Part shown: positions 1 through 7,972 of the stretch, piece after piece
Numbering within the stretch: the first letter of the stretch is position 1
Layout: each line of letters begins with the position of its first letter
Source of the DNA: Flavobacterium saliperosum
GTDB taxonomy: Bacteria; Bacteroidota; Bacteroidia; Flavobacteriales; Flavobacteriaceae
Assembly: GCF_900100625.1 (NCBI RefSeq)
Contig: NZ_FMTY01000002.1
Coordinates: forward strand, 62,001 to 126,000
Direction: 5' to 3'
DNA: 64,000 nucleotides
Notes under the pieces: model-generated
What the model saw: the letters and a program-made list of their open reading frames with translations, nothing else
What the model was told of the DNA's origin: nothing
Database searches by the model: none
Program-made: the position numbers and the translations under genes

Positions 1-25
1 CGAATAATAAGAATATTTTTTTCAT
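1..25 (-). CDS. Possible start of a secreted or lipoprotein gene, cut by the left edge
   Basis: An ATG on the minus strand at position 25 is followed by codons reading M-K-K-I-F-L-L-F, which looks like the beginning of a signal peptide. Only eight codons are inside the window, so the product cannot be named. It would lie downstream of the tmRNA terminator in the same direction. The call rests only on signal-peptide-like composition and could be chance. Confidence 0.3.
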
Positions 26-120
26 GTTCTTTCAGACTTACGTTAATAAATTTAATTCAATAATTTGGGTTTGGTTTTTATAGTATTACAATATTAGTGT
101 TTTTTTTAAATTATTTATAA

Positions 121-160
121 AAAAAGAAAGCCTTTAAAATAAAAATTTTAAAGGCTTTCT
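121..160 (-). terminator. Terminator downstream of tmRNA
   Basis: A perfect 16-bp inverted repeat (125-140 with 145-160) has a 4-base A loop. On the minus strand it is followed by a T-rich tract. It begins two bases beyond the tmRNA 3' end, so it is the intrinsic terminator of ssrA. Confidence 0.85.
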
Positions 161-161
161 G

Positions 162-555
162 TGGAGTCGGAGAGAATCGAACTCTCGTCCAAACAAGCAA
201 TCGAAGAGCTTTCTACACGCTTATTTCCTGATTGAATTTTCGACAAAAAGCAAGGCCAGAAACAGCCACTTTTCGCTTAGCTTTATAGTTGTCAGAACAG
301 ATTTAAAGCATTACCGTTCCTAGGTTTACTTTTACGGTTCCCCTAATCCGAACGCCATAAACCAAGGCTTTCGAGGAGAATCTAGCTTTCCTACCTGGTA
401 GGAACTAGGCAAATCTTACTGTAATTCAGATTAAGCAGCTAAAGCGTAATTATTTTCGCCGTGTAAAGTTGTGAAACCTTTTATTAACGAGAATTGTCCC
501 AGTTCTCGACGTGCTTACTTCCCAATTCCACTCGCTGTCAAAACCAGTCGACCCC
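162..555 (-). ncRNA. ssrA: tmRNA (transfer-messenger RNA)
   Basis: This RNA rescues ribosomes stalled on broken mRNA and tags the unfinished protein for proteolysis. On the minus strand the 5' end GGGGTCG pairs with CGACTCC near the 3' end to form a 7-bp acceptor stem. A T-arm with loop TTCGATT precedes the 3' strand, and A at position 162 is the discriminator. CCA is not encoded. The internal reading frame (431-460) reads G-E-N-N-Y-A-L-A-A then TAA, a typical Bacteroidota tag. Length is about 394 nt. ClpS, a protease adaptor, is also encoded in this window. Confidence 0.96.
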
Positions 556-591
556 AGTGGTTATGCTATTAGAATAGCAAAAATCAGTCCA

Positions 592-599
592 CAAAGTTA
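592..599 (-). promoter_or_regulatory. -7 promoter box of ssrA
   Basis: TAACTTTG on the minus strand matches the Bacteroidota -7 consensus TAnnTTTG. It lies about 37 bases upstream of the mature tmRNA 5' end, which implies a short processed leader. No TTG was found at the usual -33 distance, so only the -7 element is supported. Confidence 0.45.
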
Positions 600-757
600 A
601 AGTATTTAATTTTCAATTAAAAATTATTGCACCTCTATTCTTTAAATAGTACATTTGGACAAGAATAAACAAAAACAAACAAAACTAACCCCTAAAAGTT
701 GCGTTATTATCGGAATTTCCCCTTTAACACTGATAACTTTTCAATGATTGCATAAAA

Positions 758-1960
758 ATGAAATTCGGAATTATTAAAGAAAGAAAAAACCCACCAGATA
801 GACGTGTGGTTTTTACCCCTTCAGAATTGGTTAAATTAAAAGAACAGTTCCCTCAGGCAGAAATAAAAGTGGAAGCGTCCGATATTCGTGTGTTCGCGGA
901 TGATGAATATTCAAAATTAGGTTTTGAAGTAAGTAATGATCTTTCAGATTGTGATGTATTGATCGGAGTAAAAGAAGTGCCGGTTGATGCCCTAATCCCG
1001 AATAAAAAATATTTTTTCTTTTCACACACCATTAAAAAACAGCCTTATAACAGAAAACTACTTGTCGCTTGCCTTGAAAAAAACATTCGTTTAATCGATC
1101 ACGAAACCATTGTAAACGAAACCAATCACCGTTTGATTGGATTTGGACGTTATGCCGGAATTGTAGGCGCCTATAACGGTTTCAGGGCGTTCGGAATCAA
1201 ATTTGAGTTGTTCAATTTACCCAAAGCGGAAACATTGGCGGATAAGGCAGCCTTGGTGGAACGTTTACGCCGTCCGATGCTGCCGCCCATTAAAATCGTT
1301 TTGACCGGACACGGAAAAGTAGGAATGGGAGCCAAGGAAATTTTGGATGATATGAAAATCAAACAGGTTTCCATCGAAGAGTATCTGACAAAAACTTTTG
1401 ACAAGCCGGTTTATACCCAAATAGACGTTTTGGATTATAACAAGCGTAAAGACGGCACCGTTGCCACCAAAGAAGATTTCTATCAGAATCCTCAGGAATA
1501 TGTGTCTGACTTTGAACGTTTTACAAAAGTATCCGATATGTTCATGGCAGGACATTTCTACGGAAACGGTGCGCCTGTCATTCTGACAAGAGAAATGCTG
1601 AATGCTCCGGATAATAAGATTAAAGTGGTAGCTGATATATCATGTGATGTTGATGGACCGATTGCCTGTACTTTGCGTTCTTCTACCATTGCCGAGCCTT
1701 TGTATGGGTATTACCCGAGTGAAGGAATCGAAGTGCCAGTGAGTCATCCGGGAGCTGTTGTGGTTATGGCGGTGGATAATTTACCGTGTGAATTACCAAA
1801 AGACGCCAGCGAAGGTTTTGGGGAAATGTTCCTCGAGCACGTGATTCCGGCATTTTTCAACAGTGATAAAGACGGTATTCTGGACAGAGCAAAAATCACC
1901 GAAAAAGGGCAGTTAACCGAGAGATTTAAATACCTGCAGGATTACGTTGACGGTAAATAA
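758..1960 (+). CDS. NAD(P)-dependent saccharopine/alanine dehydrogenase-like oxidoreductase
   Basis: The 400-residue protein has the alanine dehydrogenase/transhydrogenase type N-terminal domain (starts K-F-G-I-I-K-E-R-K). A Rossmann nucleotide-binding turn TGHGKVGMG lies at about residues 183-191. Length and layout fit the lysine-forming saccharopine dehydrogenase (LYS1-like) family common in flavobacteria. The physiological substrate is unknown; the family name should not be read as proof of lysine metabolism. It is followed after 3 bases by a small membrane protein gene and then a terminator, so the two form one transcription unit. The ATG is the only sensible start. Confidence 0.8.
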   Translation: MKFGIIKERKNPPDRRVVFTPSELVKLKEQFPQAEIKVEASDIRVFADDEYSKLGFEVSNDLSDCDVLIGVKEVPVDALIPNKKYFFFSHTIKKQPYNRKLLVACLEKNIRLIDHETIVNETNHRLIGFGRYAGIVGAYNGFRAFGIKFELFNLPKAETLADKAALVERLRRPMLPPIKIVLTGHGKVGMGAKEILDDMKIKQVSIEEYLTKTFDKPVYTQIDVLDYNKRKDGTVATKEDFYQNPQEYVSDFERFTKVSDMFMAGHFYGNGAPVILTREMLNAPDNKIKVVADISCDVDGPIACTLRSSTIAEPLYGYYPSEGIEVPVSHPGAVVVMAVDNLPCELPKDASEGFGEMFLEHVIPAFFNSDKDGILDRAKITEKGQLTERFKYLQDYVDGK

Positions 1961-1963
1961 GGT

Positions 1964-2227
1964 ATGAAAAAGGCAGTAGGTTATTTTCTCAGAATTTTTA
2001 GTGTTTTCTTTTTCATGATTCTGATTGTTCAGGTATTCAAAGTGCTTTTTATCGATGAAGTAGAGAAGGAGGAAACGGCATTTAAAGTGGGCTATTATTT
2101 TGGTGCCTTTTTGATTACAGCTTTATTTTCATGGTTGTGCCATAAAATGTATAAATTTTCCGGAAAACTGATTGCTTCCAAAAAAGTGAGCAATGAAGTT
2201 GACGACATAGGAAAAGACAACATATAA
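1964..2227 (+). CDS. Small two-helix membrane protein
   Basis: The 87-residue protein is not recognised. It has a hydrophobic helix near residues 10-30, a short charged stretch rich in D and E, a second helix near 42-62, and a charged tail. It begins three bases after the stop of the dehydrogenase-like gene, so it is probably co-transcribed and translationally coupled. A strong bidirectional terminator follows at once. No motif suggests a function. Confidence 0.7.
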   Translation: MKKAVGYFLRIFSVFFFMILIVQVFKVLFIDEVEKEETAFKVGYYFGAFLITALFSWLCHKMYKFSGKLIASKKVSNEVDDIGKDNI

Positions 2228-2255
2228 AAAAGTCCCGAGTTTATCGGGACTTTTT
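2227..2255. terminator. Bidirectional terminator
   Basis: A 12-bp stem (2227-2238 with 2244-2255) with GC core and flanking A and T runs separates the plus-strand small membrane gene from the minus-strand creD-like gene. It can serve both converging transcripts. Confidence 0.85.
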
Positions 2256-2259
2256 GTTT

Positions 2260-3663
2260 TTAGTTAGCGGTGTTGTTCCAGTCAATTTTTCGGGAGAAGT
2301 ACATTACCAATCCTAAGATGATAAACAACCCGATGCTTCCCACCAATAAGGCATAGTTTTCCAATTGGATAATTACGTAGATGAAAGAATACAGTCCGGC
2401 CAATGACAATCCGATGAAGAGCGGAAACTTTTTCGTTTTCAAAATGGACACCGAATACAAAACAATCATCCCGATTACGGCAACGGAAGCGATTAAATAC
2501 GCCAGTGAGAAACTGGAATGTTCCGTAATGGAAATCAGCAACGTGTAGAACATTATCAGCGCCAAGCCTAACATCGTATATTGGAAAATATGAATGTTGA
2601 TTTTGTTCACCGACTGAATTAAAAAGAAAATCAGAAAAGTAAGTCCGATTACCAGAAATCCGTATTTCGACGCGCGTTCGTTCTGTTGGTATTCGTCTAC
2701 GGTTTCAATCAATTTTACGCCGAATGAATAACCGTTTAAGTTCGGGATTTTCGAATCGTATTGTTGCGAGAACGAACGGTTGATGTGCAGTATTTTCCAA
2801 TCGGCATGAAATCCTTTGTTGCTGATAGTTTTTGTGGTATCATTTGCAGCAAACATGCCTTCAAAACTTGGTGACTCCCAATCTGAATTCAAACTGATTT
2901 GTGTCGTTTTTCCAATCGGAATGAATTTTACGCTGTTGCTTCCGTTGTATTTCATCGTAAAATTGAAATCCAGTTTGTTGTTCGCAGCCAATGTTTTGTA
3001 ATCAAACGCACCAGTTTCCAGCGTGCCGTAAAAATTGTCTTCTTCTTCTTTGGATTCAAAAGTGAACGTCTGATTGTTAAGTTTGATGTTTAAATCGCTT
3101 TTGATGCTTTTCAGATTGGTCGTTTTCACAACCAGAGCCGCTTTATCCCAAAGCAGATCGGCCTCTTTAATGCCCAGTTTTTCAAAATTCGGTTTTCCGA
3201 AATTCCCGTTAAATTTCATTTCTGCAGTAAAAACCACATTGTTGTAAATCCCTCGTTTTAAGGACGAATTCTTCTTGATATCAGAAGTATTGTTCAGTGT
3301 CTCCGGAAAGAAAAAGGCATACGATATACTGGTGTTGCGTTGGATTACGGTTTGCTTTGTTTTGGAATCCAATACGGCAGTTTCGGTGTAGGATTTATAC
3401 GGAACCTTAAGTATCGGGCCATAGAAAAAGACATCTTCACCCCACAATTGTGTCACTTCGCTAACGACTTCTTTCTTCCGTTCGGAACGTTCATAAATCA
3501 ACTCTTTCACATATTGCAGCGGAATCAGTAAAACGAGTGTCAGTACACCCACCATTATCATTTTAGCGGTGGTGGATTGAAGAAAGGAACCTTTGTTTGC
3601 AGTGTTCAACGCAGGCTGGTTTTGATTCTGGTTTTCCATTGGGTTTTGATTTTGATTTTCCAT
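2260..3663 (-). CDS. creD: CreD-like inner membrane protein
   Basis: The 467-residue protein matches the CreD family. It has one N-terminal transmembrane helix (about residues 33-52), a large periplasmic domain (about 55-335), and a C-terminal block of about six helices. CreD is linked to envelope integrity and beta-lactam or colicin tolerance in Proteobacteria, but its activity is not known. The N-terminus holds a duplicated segment, MENQNQNP then MENQNQNQ, which gives two possible ATG starts (3663 and 3639). A 19-bp palindrome at 3690-3708 precedes the gene and is shared with the upstream regulator operon, which suggests control by that regulator rather than by a CreBC two-component system. 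Confidence 0.9.
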   Translation of the reverse strand: MENQNQNPMENQNQNQPALNTANKGSFLQSTTAKMIMVGVLTLVLLIPLQYVKELIYERSERKKEVVSEVTQLWGEDVFFYGPILKVPYKSYTETAVLDSKTKQTVIQRNTSISYAFFFPETLNNTSDIKKNSSLKRGIYNNVVFTAEMKFNGNFGKPNFEKLGIKEADLLWDKAALVVKTTNLKSIKSDLNIKLNNQTFTFESKEEEDNFYGTLETGAFDYKTLAANNKLDFNFTMKYNGSNSVKFIPIGKTTQISLNSDWESPSFEGMFAANDTTKTISNKGFHADWKILHINRSFSQQYDSKIPNLNGYSFGVKLIETVDEYQQNERASKYGFLVIGLTFLIFFLIQSVNKINIHIFQYTMLGLALIMFYTLLISITEHSSFSLAYLIASVAVIGMIVLYSVSILKTKKFPLFIGLSLAGLYSFIYVIIQLENYALLVGSIGLFIILGLVMYFSRKIDWNNTAN

Positions 3664-3689
3664 TTGAGTTTAATTTAGTTGATTTAAAG

Positions 3690-3708
3690 TACTTTGTATT
3701 TCAAAGTA
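3690..3708. promoter_or_regulatory. Palindromic operator upstream of creD
   Basis: The site reads TACTTTG-N5-CAAAGTA, a perfect 7-bp inverted repeat. The identical arms with a different 5-base centre occur at 4642-4660 in front of the winged-helix regulator operon. It lies 27 bases upstream of the creD ATG and overlaps sequence resembling the -7 promoter element. It is inferred to be a repressor site. Confidence 0.65.
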
Positions 3709-3726
3709 TAAGTATAAAAAAATAGA

Positions 3727-4023
3727 CTACGATTTCTGAATTAATTTTTCCAGGGCATCAATGTGTTCACGGAACGCTTTGCGACCTGCTTCCGTGGCTT
3801 TGTAACTGGTGTTGGGTTTTTTGCCGATGAATTGTTTTTCCACGACAATATAGTTCTCATTCTCAAGTGCTTTGGCATGGCTGGCCAAATTCCCGTCTGT
3901 TACTCCTAAAAGTTCCTTAAGAGTGGAGAAGTCGGCACTTTCATTCACCATCAGTACCGACATGATTCCCAGTCGGATACGATGATCGAAGGCTTTGTTT
4001 ATATTTTGGATGATGGTTTTCAC
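3727..4023 (-). CDS. Winged-helix transcriptional regulator
   Basis: The 98-residue protein looks like the short winged-helix DNA-binding family (HTH_34 type, related to MarR/ArsR). Residues about 15-75 hold the helix-turn-helix and wing (for example FSTLKELLGVTDGNLASHAK), and the C-terminus is a short helix. There is no ligand-binding domain and no obvious metal-binding cysteine set. It is the second gene of a two-gene operon (3-base gap) with a membrane protein and sits directly upstream of creD. Matching palindromes in front of both units suggest that it represses its own operon and creD. Confidence 0.8.
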   Translation of the reverse strand: MKTIIQNINKAFDHRIRLGIMSVLMVNESADFSTLKELLGVTDGNLASHAKALENENYIVVEKQFIGKKPNTSYKATEAGRKAFREHIDALEKLIQKS

Positions 4024-4026
4024 GCG

Positions 4027-4635
4027 TTATTTTCTGTCGTATTTAAAATGCATTACTGTTCCGTAAACAATATGACAAATCCCAAATCCTAAAACCCAGA
4101 AATACAATCCGTAACCTGAAAATTCCACCGCTAACAATCCTAAAATAATTTCAGTTATGCCTAAATAGCGCACGTCGCGCAAAGTATATTTACTGGCATT
4201 CACACAAGCCAATCCGTAAAACAATAAAGTGATAGGGGCAACCAATCCGTAATATCCGTTTTTTAAAAGGAGAATCGCAAAAATTCCTCCGGTAACCAAG
4301 GGAATAAAAAAGTTAATGAGTAGTCTTCTTGAGGAAGCATTCCACACTTTTTCACCTACTTTCTTCGCTTTGTTTATGGTACAAAGATAAGCCGTCAGCA
4401 GAGAAGCTACAAGAACAAGAGCTGCTGTCAGCAATATCAGTTTGAAGGTACTGCTTTCTAAAGTAATATAATATTCGTCATGGTTTTCTATTAAGTAATA
4501 AGCCACAACAGCACCTATTAAAGCATAAATTCCGGCCAGAATTCCCGATAAGCCACTTAAAGAAATAAACTGTGATGATTTGTTCATCAGGTCTTTTATT
4601 TCTTTCAGGTCCTGTAAATAATTTTGCGTATCCAT
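4027..4635 (-). CDS. Multi-pass membrane protein of the creD regulator operon
   Basis: This protein of 202 residues has about six hydrophobic helices after a short N-terminal amphipathic segment (MDTQNYLQDLKEIKDLMNKS). The family is not named with certainty. The frame can be extended to a TTG at 4656, but that codon lies inside the operator palindrome, so the ATG at 4635 is preferred. The gene is first in an operon with the winged-helix regulator. The membrane partner might sense envelope state, which is an inference from context only. Confidence 0.75.
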   Translation of the reverse strand: MDTQNYLQDLKEIKDLMNKSSQFISLSGLSGILAGIYALIGAVVAYYLIENHDEYYITLESSTFKLILLTAALVLVASLLTAYLCTINKAKKVGEKVWNASSRRLLINFFIPLVTGGIFAILLLKNGYYGLVAPITLLFYGLACVNASKYTLRDVRYLGITEIILGLLAVEFSGYGLYFWVLGFGICHIVYGTVMHFKYDRK

Positions 4636-4641
4636 ATTAAG

Positions 4642-4660
4642 TACTTTGAAAAACAAAGTA
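4642..4660. promoter_or_regulatory. Palindromic operator of the winged-helix regulator operon
   Basis: The site reads TACTTTG-N5-CAAAGTA and repeats the site in front of creD. On the minus strand one arm overlaps a -7-like box (TTACTTTG) with a TTG about 20 bases upstream. A protein bound here would block the promoter. It lies 6 bases upstream of the operon's first ATG. Confidence 0.65.
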
Positions 4661-4777
4661 AGGTATAATTTTTAATCTGAACAAATTTTTACAGACATTT
4701 TAATAATAAAATAGGGTCACACAGTGGTATTTAAAATTAAGACGTAACAAATGAAAACTGTAAATGGTGTTATAAAT

Positions 4778-4808
4778 AAAAAAGTCCCGACTATATCGGG
4801 ACTTTTTT
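4778..4808 (-). terminator. Terminator of kdsA
   Basis: A 13-bp stem (4778-4790 with 4796-4808) has a GC-rich core and runs of A and T on both sides. It begins at the kdsA stop codon on the minus strand. Confidence 0.85.
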
Positions 4809-5626
4809 TAAAATTTATTTATCGTTTGTCTGATAGCGACTAATTTAGACATCAATCCTTCAAAAAGGTCTAAATGCAGCATGTTGGCTCCGTCACTTTT
4901 CGCATTTGCGGGATCAAAATGGGTTTCGATGAAAATACCGTCAACACCTACGGCGATACCAGCTTTGGCAATGGTTTCAATCATTTCAGGACGCCCTCCG
5001 GTTACACCAACCATTTGATTCGGTTGTTGCAACGAATGGGTAACGTCTAAAACGGTGGTGGCAAATTGTTGCATAGTTGGAATCCCCCGGTAGTCCACAA
5101 TCATGTCCTGATAGCCAAACATGGTACCTCTGTCGGTCACCATTACGTTGTTATTGTTGCAGTCAATTACTTTCTGTACCGCATGCTTCATGCTTTCCGG
5201 ACTCATGAATTGTCCTTTTTTCAGATTTACTGTTTTTCCGGTGTTCGCCGCAGCAACAACCAAATCGGTTTGGCGTACTAAAAATGCCGGAATCTGTAAA
5301 ATATCAACAAAACCGGCAGCCATTGCAGCATCTTCTTCCGTATGAATATCGGTAACGGTTGGTACACCAAACTCTTTGGAAACTTTTTCAAGAATACGAA
5401 GCGCCTTCTCGTCACCAATTCCCGTGAAACTGTCAATACGCGAACGGTTTGCTTTTTTAAAAGATCCTTTAAAAACGTAAGGAATTTTAAGCCTATCGGT
5501 TACGGCAACCGTTTTTTCAGCAATACGCATCGCCATTTCTTCTCCTTCAATGGCACATGGTCCGGCTAAAAGAAAGAAGTTTCCGCTATCGGTATGTTTA
5601 ATTTGTGGTATGTTTTGTAAATTCAT
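4808..5626 (-). CDS. kdsA: 3-deoxy-8-phosphooctulonate synthase (KdsA)
   Basis: The enzyme condenses arabinose 5-phosphate with phosphoenolpyruvate to make KDO 8-phosphate for the lipopolysaccharide core, in the cytoplasm. The 272-residue protein has the family's GPCAIEGEE motif at about residues 22-30, VTDRGTMFGYQ in the middle and IETHFDP near the C-terminus. The cysteine in GPCAIE is the metal ligand of the metal-dependent (class II) enzymes; the E. coli enzyme has asparagine there, so this copy is probably metal-dependent. It is a single-gene unit with its own promoter and terminator. Confidence 0.96.
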   Translation of the reverse strand: MNLQNIPQIKHTDSGNFFLLAGPCAIEGEEMAMRIAEKTVAVTDRLKIPYVFKGSFKKANRSRIDSFTGIGDEKALRILEKVSKEFGVPTVTDIHTEEDAAMAAGFVDILQIPAFLVRQTDLVVAAANTGKTVNLKKGQFMSPESMKHAVQKVIDCNNNNVMVTDRGTMFGYQDMIVDYRGIPTMQQFATTVLDVTHSLQQPNQMVGVTGGRPEMIETIAKAGIAVGVDGIFIETHFDPANAKSDGANMLHLDLFEGLMSKLVAIRQTINKF

Positions 5627-5646
5627 AGTTGTATCTAAAAGAGGAA

Positions 5647-5673
5647 CAAAGATATAACAAAAAAACCTTCCAA
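5647..5673 (-). promoter_or_regulatory. Promoter of kdsA
   Basis: On the minus strand TATCTTTG (5654-5647) matches the -7 consensus, with TTG at 5673-5671 and a 16-bp spacer, slightly short for the class. It gives a leader of about 15 bases. The TTG falls inside the terminator hairpin of the gene upstream. Confidence 0.55.
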
Positions 5674-5692
5674 TGAAGTTGTCAGAAGGTTT
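5663..5692 (-). terminator. Terminator of the lipoprotein gene at 5731
   Basis: On the minus strand AAACCTTC pairs with GAAGGTTT and is followed by a T run. It lies 39 bases past the lipoprotein stop and overlaps the kdsA promoter. Confidence 0.6.
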
Positions 5693-5730
5693 GAAGTCTT
5701 ATAAAATTCTTAAAATTCAGAATGTTTTGC

Positions 5731-6183
5731 TTATGGTTTTTTAATGGTTAAGCCCACGGGGCAAACAATTTTACCTCTTTCATAAATATTAAAGTAAAGG
5801 TGTATCGGTTTTTGCTGCCCTTTCCAGGTTACTTCGTAAATAGACAATAAGCCTCCTCCGATTTTATTGTATTTTGTTGGAAACGGGCAACAGGTATCCG
5901 TTTTTTTATAAGTTAACTTTTCACCGTTCGGGCCGGTAATGCCATTGAAAAAATAGTCCACATAGATGTTTTCATTTTTATCCTGAATAACACCAATGTT
6001 TATGGGATAATCCTGATCATAGCCGTATTTTTTGGAGTCGGCATATTCTTTAATAACATATGCACCATCCTTTATGACAGGCTTAATAGCTGAATTGTCA
6101 ATATTTTTAATAGTTGATTTAGTGCTTACACATGAGGTAAAACACATCAGAGCCAAACCGGTAATCAGAAGATTTCTTAACAT
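5731..6183 (-). CDS. Hypothetical lipoprotein
   Basis: The 150-residue protein begins with a signal peptide ending in the lipobox FTSC (cysteine at about residue 18), so it should be lipid-anchored after export. The rest is polar, with several Y and K residues and a pair of cysteines (DTCCPF) near residue 98. I do not recognise a family. It starts 3 bases after the stop of the DUF4199 gene, so the two are one operon. Confidence 0.75.
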   Translation of the reverse strand: MLRNLLITGLALMCFTSCVSTKSTIKNIDNSAIKPVIKDGAYVIKEYADSKKYGYDQDYPINIGVIQDKNENIYVDYFFNGITGPNGEKLTYKKTDTCCPFPTKYNKIGGGLLSIYEVTWKGQQKPIHLYFNIYERGKIVCPVGLTIKKP

Positions 6184-6186
6184 AAT

Positions 6187-6663
6187 TTATTTTGATTTGG
6201 TAAAGAATGCCACAATCGCAGAGGTAACGACACCCATGGAAAGCGCGCCAAAGATTCCCTGTACGATATAACTTTTCAGGTTGAAATACGTTTCCGCTGC
6301 TTCCTGGGTCATAACTTTATTGCTTACGGTATAGGCAATGACATTGCTGAAGTAATCCGGGGTAATGAAAGTACTTGTAATGTATTGGGTTAGCGGACTT
6401 AATACGGTGATAAAAATGGTGATGATTAGTCCGGTTACAAAGCCTTGTTTCCAATCCATTTTACCGTTAAAAAAGTTTTTCTTTTTGTCAAGCAATGCAA
6501 AAGTGTAAATGGCGATGGCAACGATTGCGAAAATGTTAGTGTAAATAGCATGTTTGCCTATGTGTTCATCGTGTAGTCCGGAGGCCTTTTCGACAAACAT
6601 CCACAGCAAAGCTGCAACAGCAAATAGTACAGACCATTTGATTTCTATCGTAAAATTTTTCAT
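6187..6663 (-). CDS. DUF4199-like integral membrane protein
   Basis: The 158-residue protein has four hydrophobic helices and the look of the DUF4199 family, common in Bacteroidota and of unknown function. The short loop KKNFFNGKMDWKQGF between helices 2 and 3 is typical of that family. It is the first gene of a two-gene operon with the lipoprotein downstream. A -7 box (TACTTTTG, 6695-6688 on the minus strand) lies about 25 bases upstream of the ATG. Confidence 0.75.
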   Translation of the reverse strand: MKNFTIEIKWSVLFAVAALLWMFVEKASGLHDEHIGKHAIYTNIFAIVAIAIYTFALLDKKKNFFNGKMDWKQGFVTGLIITIFITVLSPLTQYITSTFITPDYFSNVIAYTVSNKVMTQEAAETYFNLKSYIVQGIFGALSMGVVTSAIVAFFTKSK

Positions 6664-6805
6664 ATTTCAATACTGTTTTCGGTTATTCAAAAGTAACAGA
6701 TTATTTTATGGAAACCCACATCAAAAAACATTTTTTGCGATAAAATGAAAAGGAGGGGGCTGATAAACAAAATTTAAATATTTCTTCGGAAGTAACAAAA
6801 ATATG

Positions 6806-6847
6806 TACTCATTGTTATGTAAAATACTCATTCAATAATTACTTTTG
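6806..6847 (+). promoter_or_regulatory. Promoter region of the YeeE/YedE operon with a direct repeat
   Basis: TACTTTTG at 6840-6847 is a perfect -7 box. Upstream, TACTCATT occurs twice (6806-6813 and 6825-6832), 19 bases apart on the same face of the helix within about two turns. The direct repeat may bind an activator or repressor. No TTG sits at the standard -33 distance. Confidence 0.45.
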
Positions 6848-6864
6848 TGGAAAAAGTAATAGCT

Positions 6865-7422
6865 ATGTATTCATTTTACGGAACGTGGCCCTGGTACATT
6901 TCAGGGTTTTTAATTGGAGCAGTGATGCTCACACTTATTTTTTTCGGAAAATCTTTCGGGATGTCCTCCAATTTAAGAACGCTTTGTACCATTGCCGGAG
7001 CGGGTAAGAATGTTCCTTTTTTTAAATTTGACTGGCGCGAACAAAAATGGAATCTAGCGGTTGTTTTTGGAGCCATTCTCGGCGGATTTGTCGCGGTTCA
7101 TTTTTTAAGTGACGGAAGCGGAGTGGCTATTAATCCGAAAACCATCGAGCAATTGGCAGCCATGAATATTGAGGCGCCAAACGGGAAACTGGGACCGGAA
7201 AGCCTTTTCGGTTGGGAGGCCATCAAAACACCTAAAACACTGATGATTTTATTCTTCGGTGGATTGCTAATCGGTTTCGGAACGCGTTATGCCGGCGGAT
7301 GTACGTCCGGGCATGCCATTTCCGGGTTGAGTAATTTGCAGCGACCTTCATTAATCGCAGTTATCGGTTTCTTTATCGGCGGACTGATTATGGCTCATTT
7401 TCTTTTACCCTTAATTTTTTAA
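6865..7422 (+). CDS. YeeE/YedE family sulfur transporter, first half
   Basis: The protein of 185 residues is one half of a YeeE/YedE (DUF395, TsuA-like) membrane transporter, a family that imports thiosulfate or related sulfur compounds. It carries the conserved cysteine motif GGCTSGH near residue 145 and several hydrophobic helices. The frame can be opened at a GTG at 6847, but that base is the last of the -7 promoter box, so the ATG at 6865 is the start. The second half follows after 9 bases. The transported molecule is inferred from the family. Confidence 0.88.
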   Translation: MYSFYGTWPWYISGFLIGAVMLTLIFFGKSFGMSSNLRTLCTIAGAGKNVPFFKFDWREQKWNLAVVFGAILGGFVAVHFLSDGSGVAINPKTIEQLAAMNIEAPNGKLGPESLFGWEAIKTPKTLMILFFGGLLIGFGTRYAGGCTSGHAISGLSNLQRPSLIAVIGFFIGGLIMAHFLLPLIF

Positions 7423-7431
7423 AAGCAGCTT

Positions 7432-7854
7432 ATGAAATTTTTAAACTTATTAAAATTTGTTCTTGTTGGTTTTATTTTCGGAATCGTACTGACAAAATCG
7501 GAAGCCGTTTCGTGGTACAGAATTTACGAAATGTTCCAGTTTCAATCGTTTCACATGTACGGGATTATCGGTGTGGCTGTATTTACGGGCGTAATTGGAG
7601 TACAATTGATAAAAAGAAAGAACCTTAAAAACGTCAAAGGGTTCCCAATTGAAATCGAAGATAAGGAAAGGGGCTTTGCCCGGTATATTATTGGTGGAAC
7701 TTTATTCGGATTGGGCTGGGGATTGGTTGGTTCTTGTCCGGGTCCTATTTTTATATTGCTTGGCGCCGGTTTTTACGGTATCGTAATTGTTTTGGCGGGA
7801 GCATTATTGGGAACTTACCTGTATGGGGTTTTTAAGGATAAGTTACCACATTAA
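7432..7854 (+). CDS. YeeE/YedE family sulfur transporter, second half
   Basis: The 140-residue protein is the partner half of the split YeeE/YedE transporter. It shows the second cysteine motif GLVGSCPGP at about residues 98-106 and four hydrophobic helices. In single-chain members the two halves are fused; here they are separate genes, as in many Bacteroidota. The 9-base gap indicates translational coupling, and the two proteins probably form one channel in the inner membrane. Confidence 0.88.
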   Translation: MKFLNLLKFVLVGFIFGIVLTKSEAVSWYRIYEMFQFQSFHMYGIIGVAVFTGVIGVQLIKRKNLKNVKGFPIEIEDKERGFARYIIGGTLFGLGWGLVGSCPGPIFILLGAGFYGIVIVLAGALLGTYLYGVFKDKLPH

Positions 7855-7932
7855 TCACAATTTGTTATATTTAATACGTAAGGTTTTTCTTTTGTTAAAT
7901 ATTTGTTATAAGATTTTTATTTTACTTTTTTA

Positions 7933-7961
7933 TTGTTAATATTGCTGTAATGTTAACTTTA
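7933..7961 (+). promoter_or_regulatory. Promoter of the lipocalin-like gene
   Basis: TTG at 7933-7935, an 18-bp spacer and TAACTTTA at 7954-7961 match the Bacteroidota promoter pattern except for the last base. The leader would be only a few bases long. Confidence 0.5.
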
Positions 7962-7972
7962 TCAATTAAAAA

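Noticed and set aside
162..230. tRNA-like 3' end considered as a separate tRNA gene
   Set aside because: The acceptor stem pairs with a segment almost 400 bases away and the tag frame lies between, so it is the tRNA-like domain of tmRNA.
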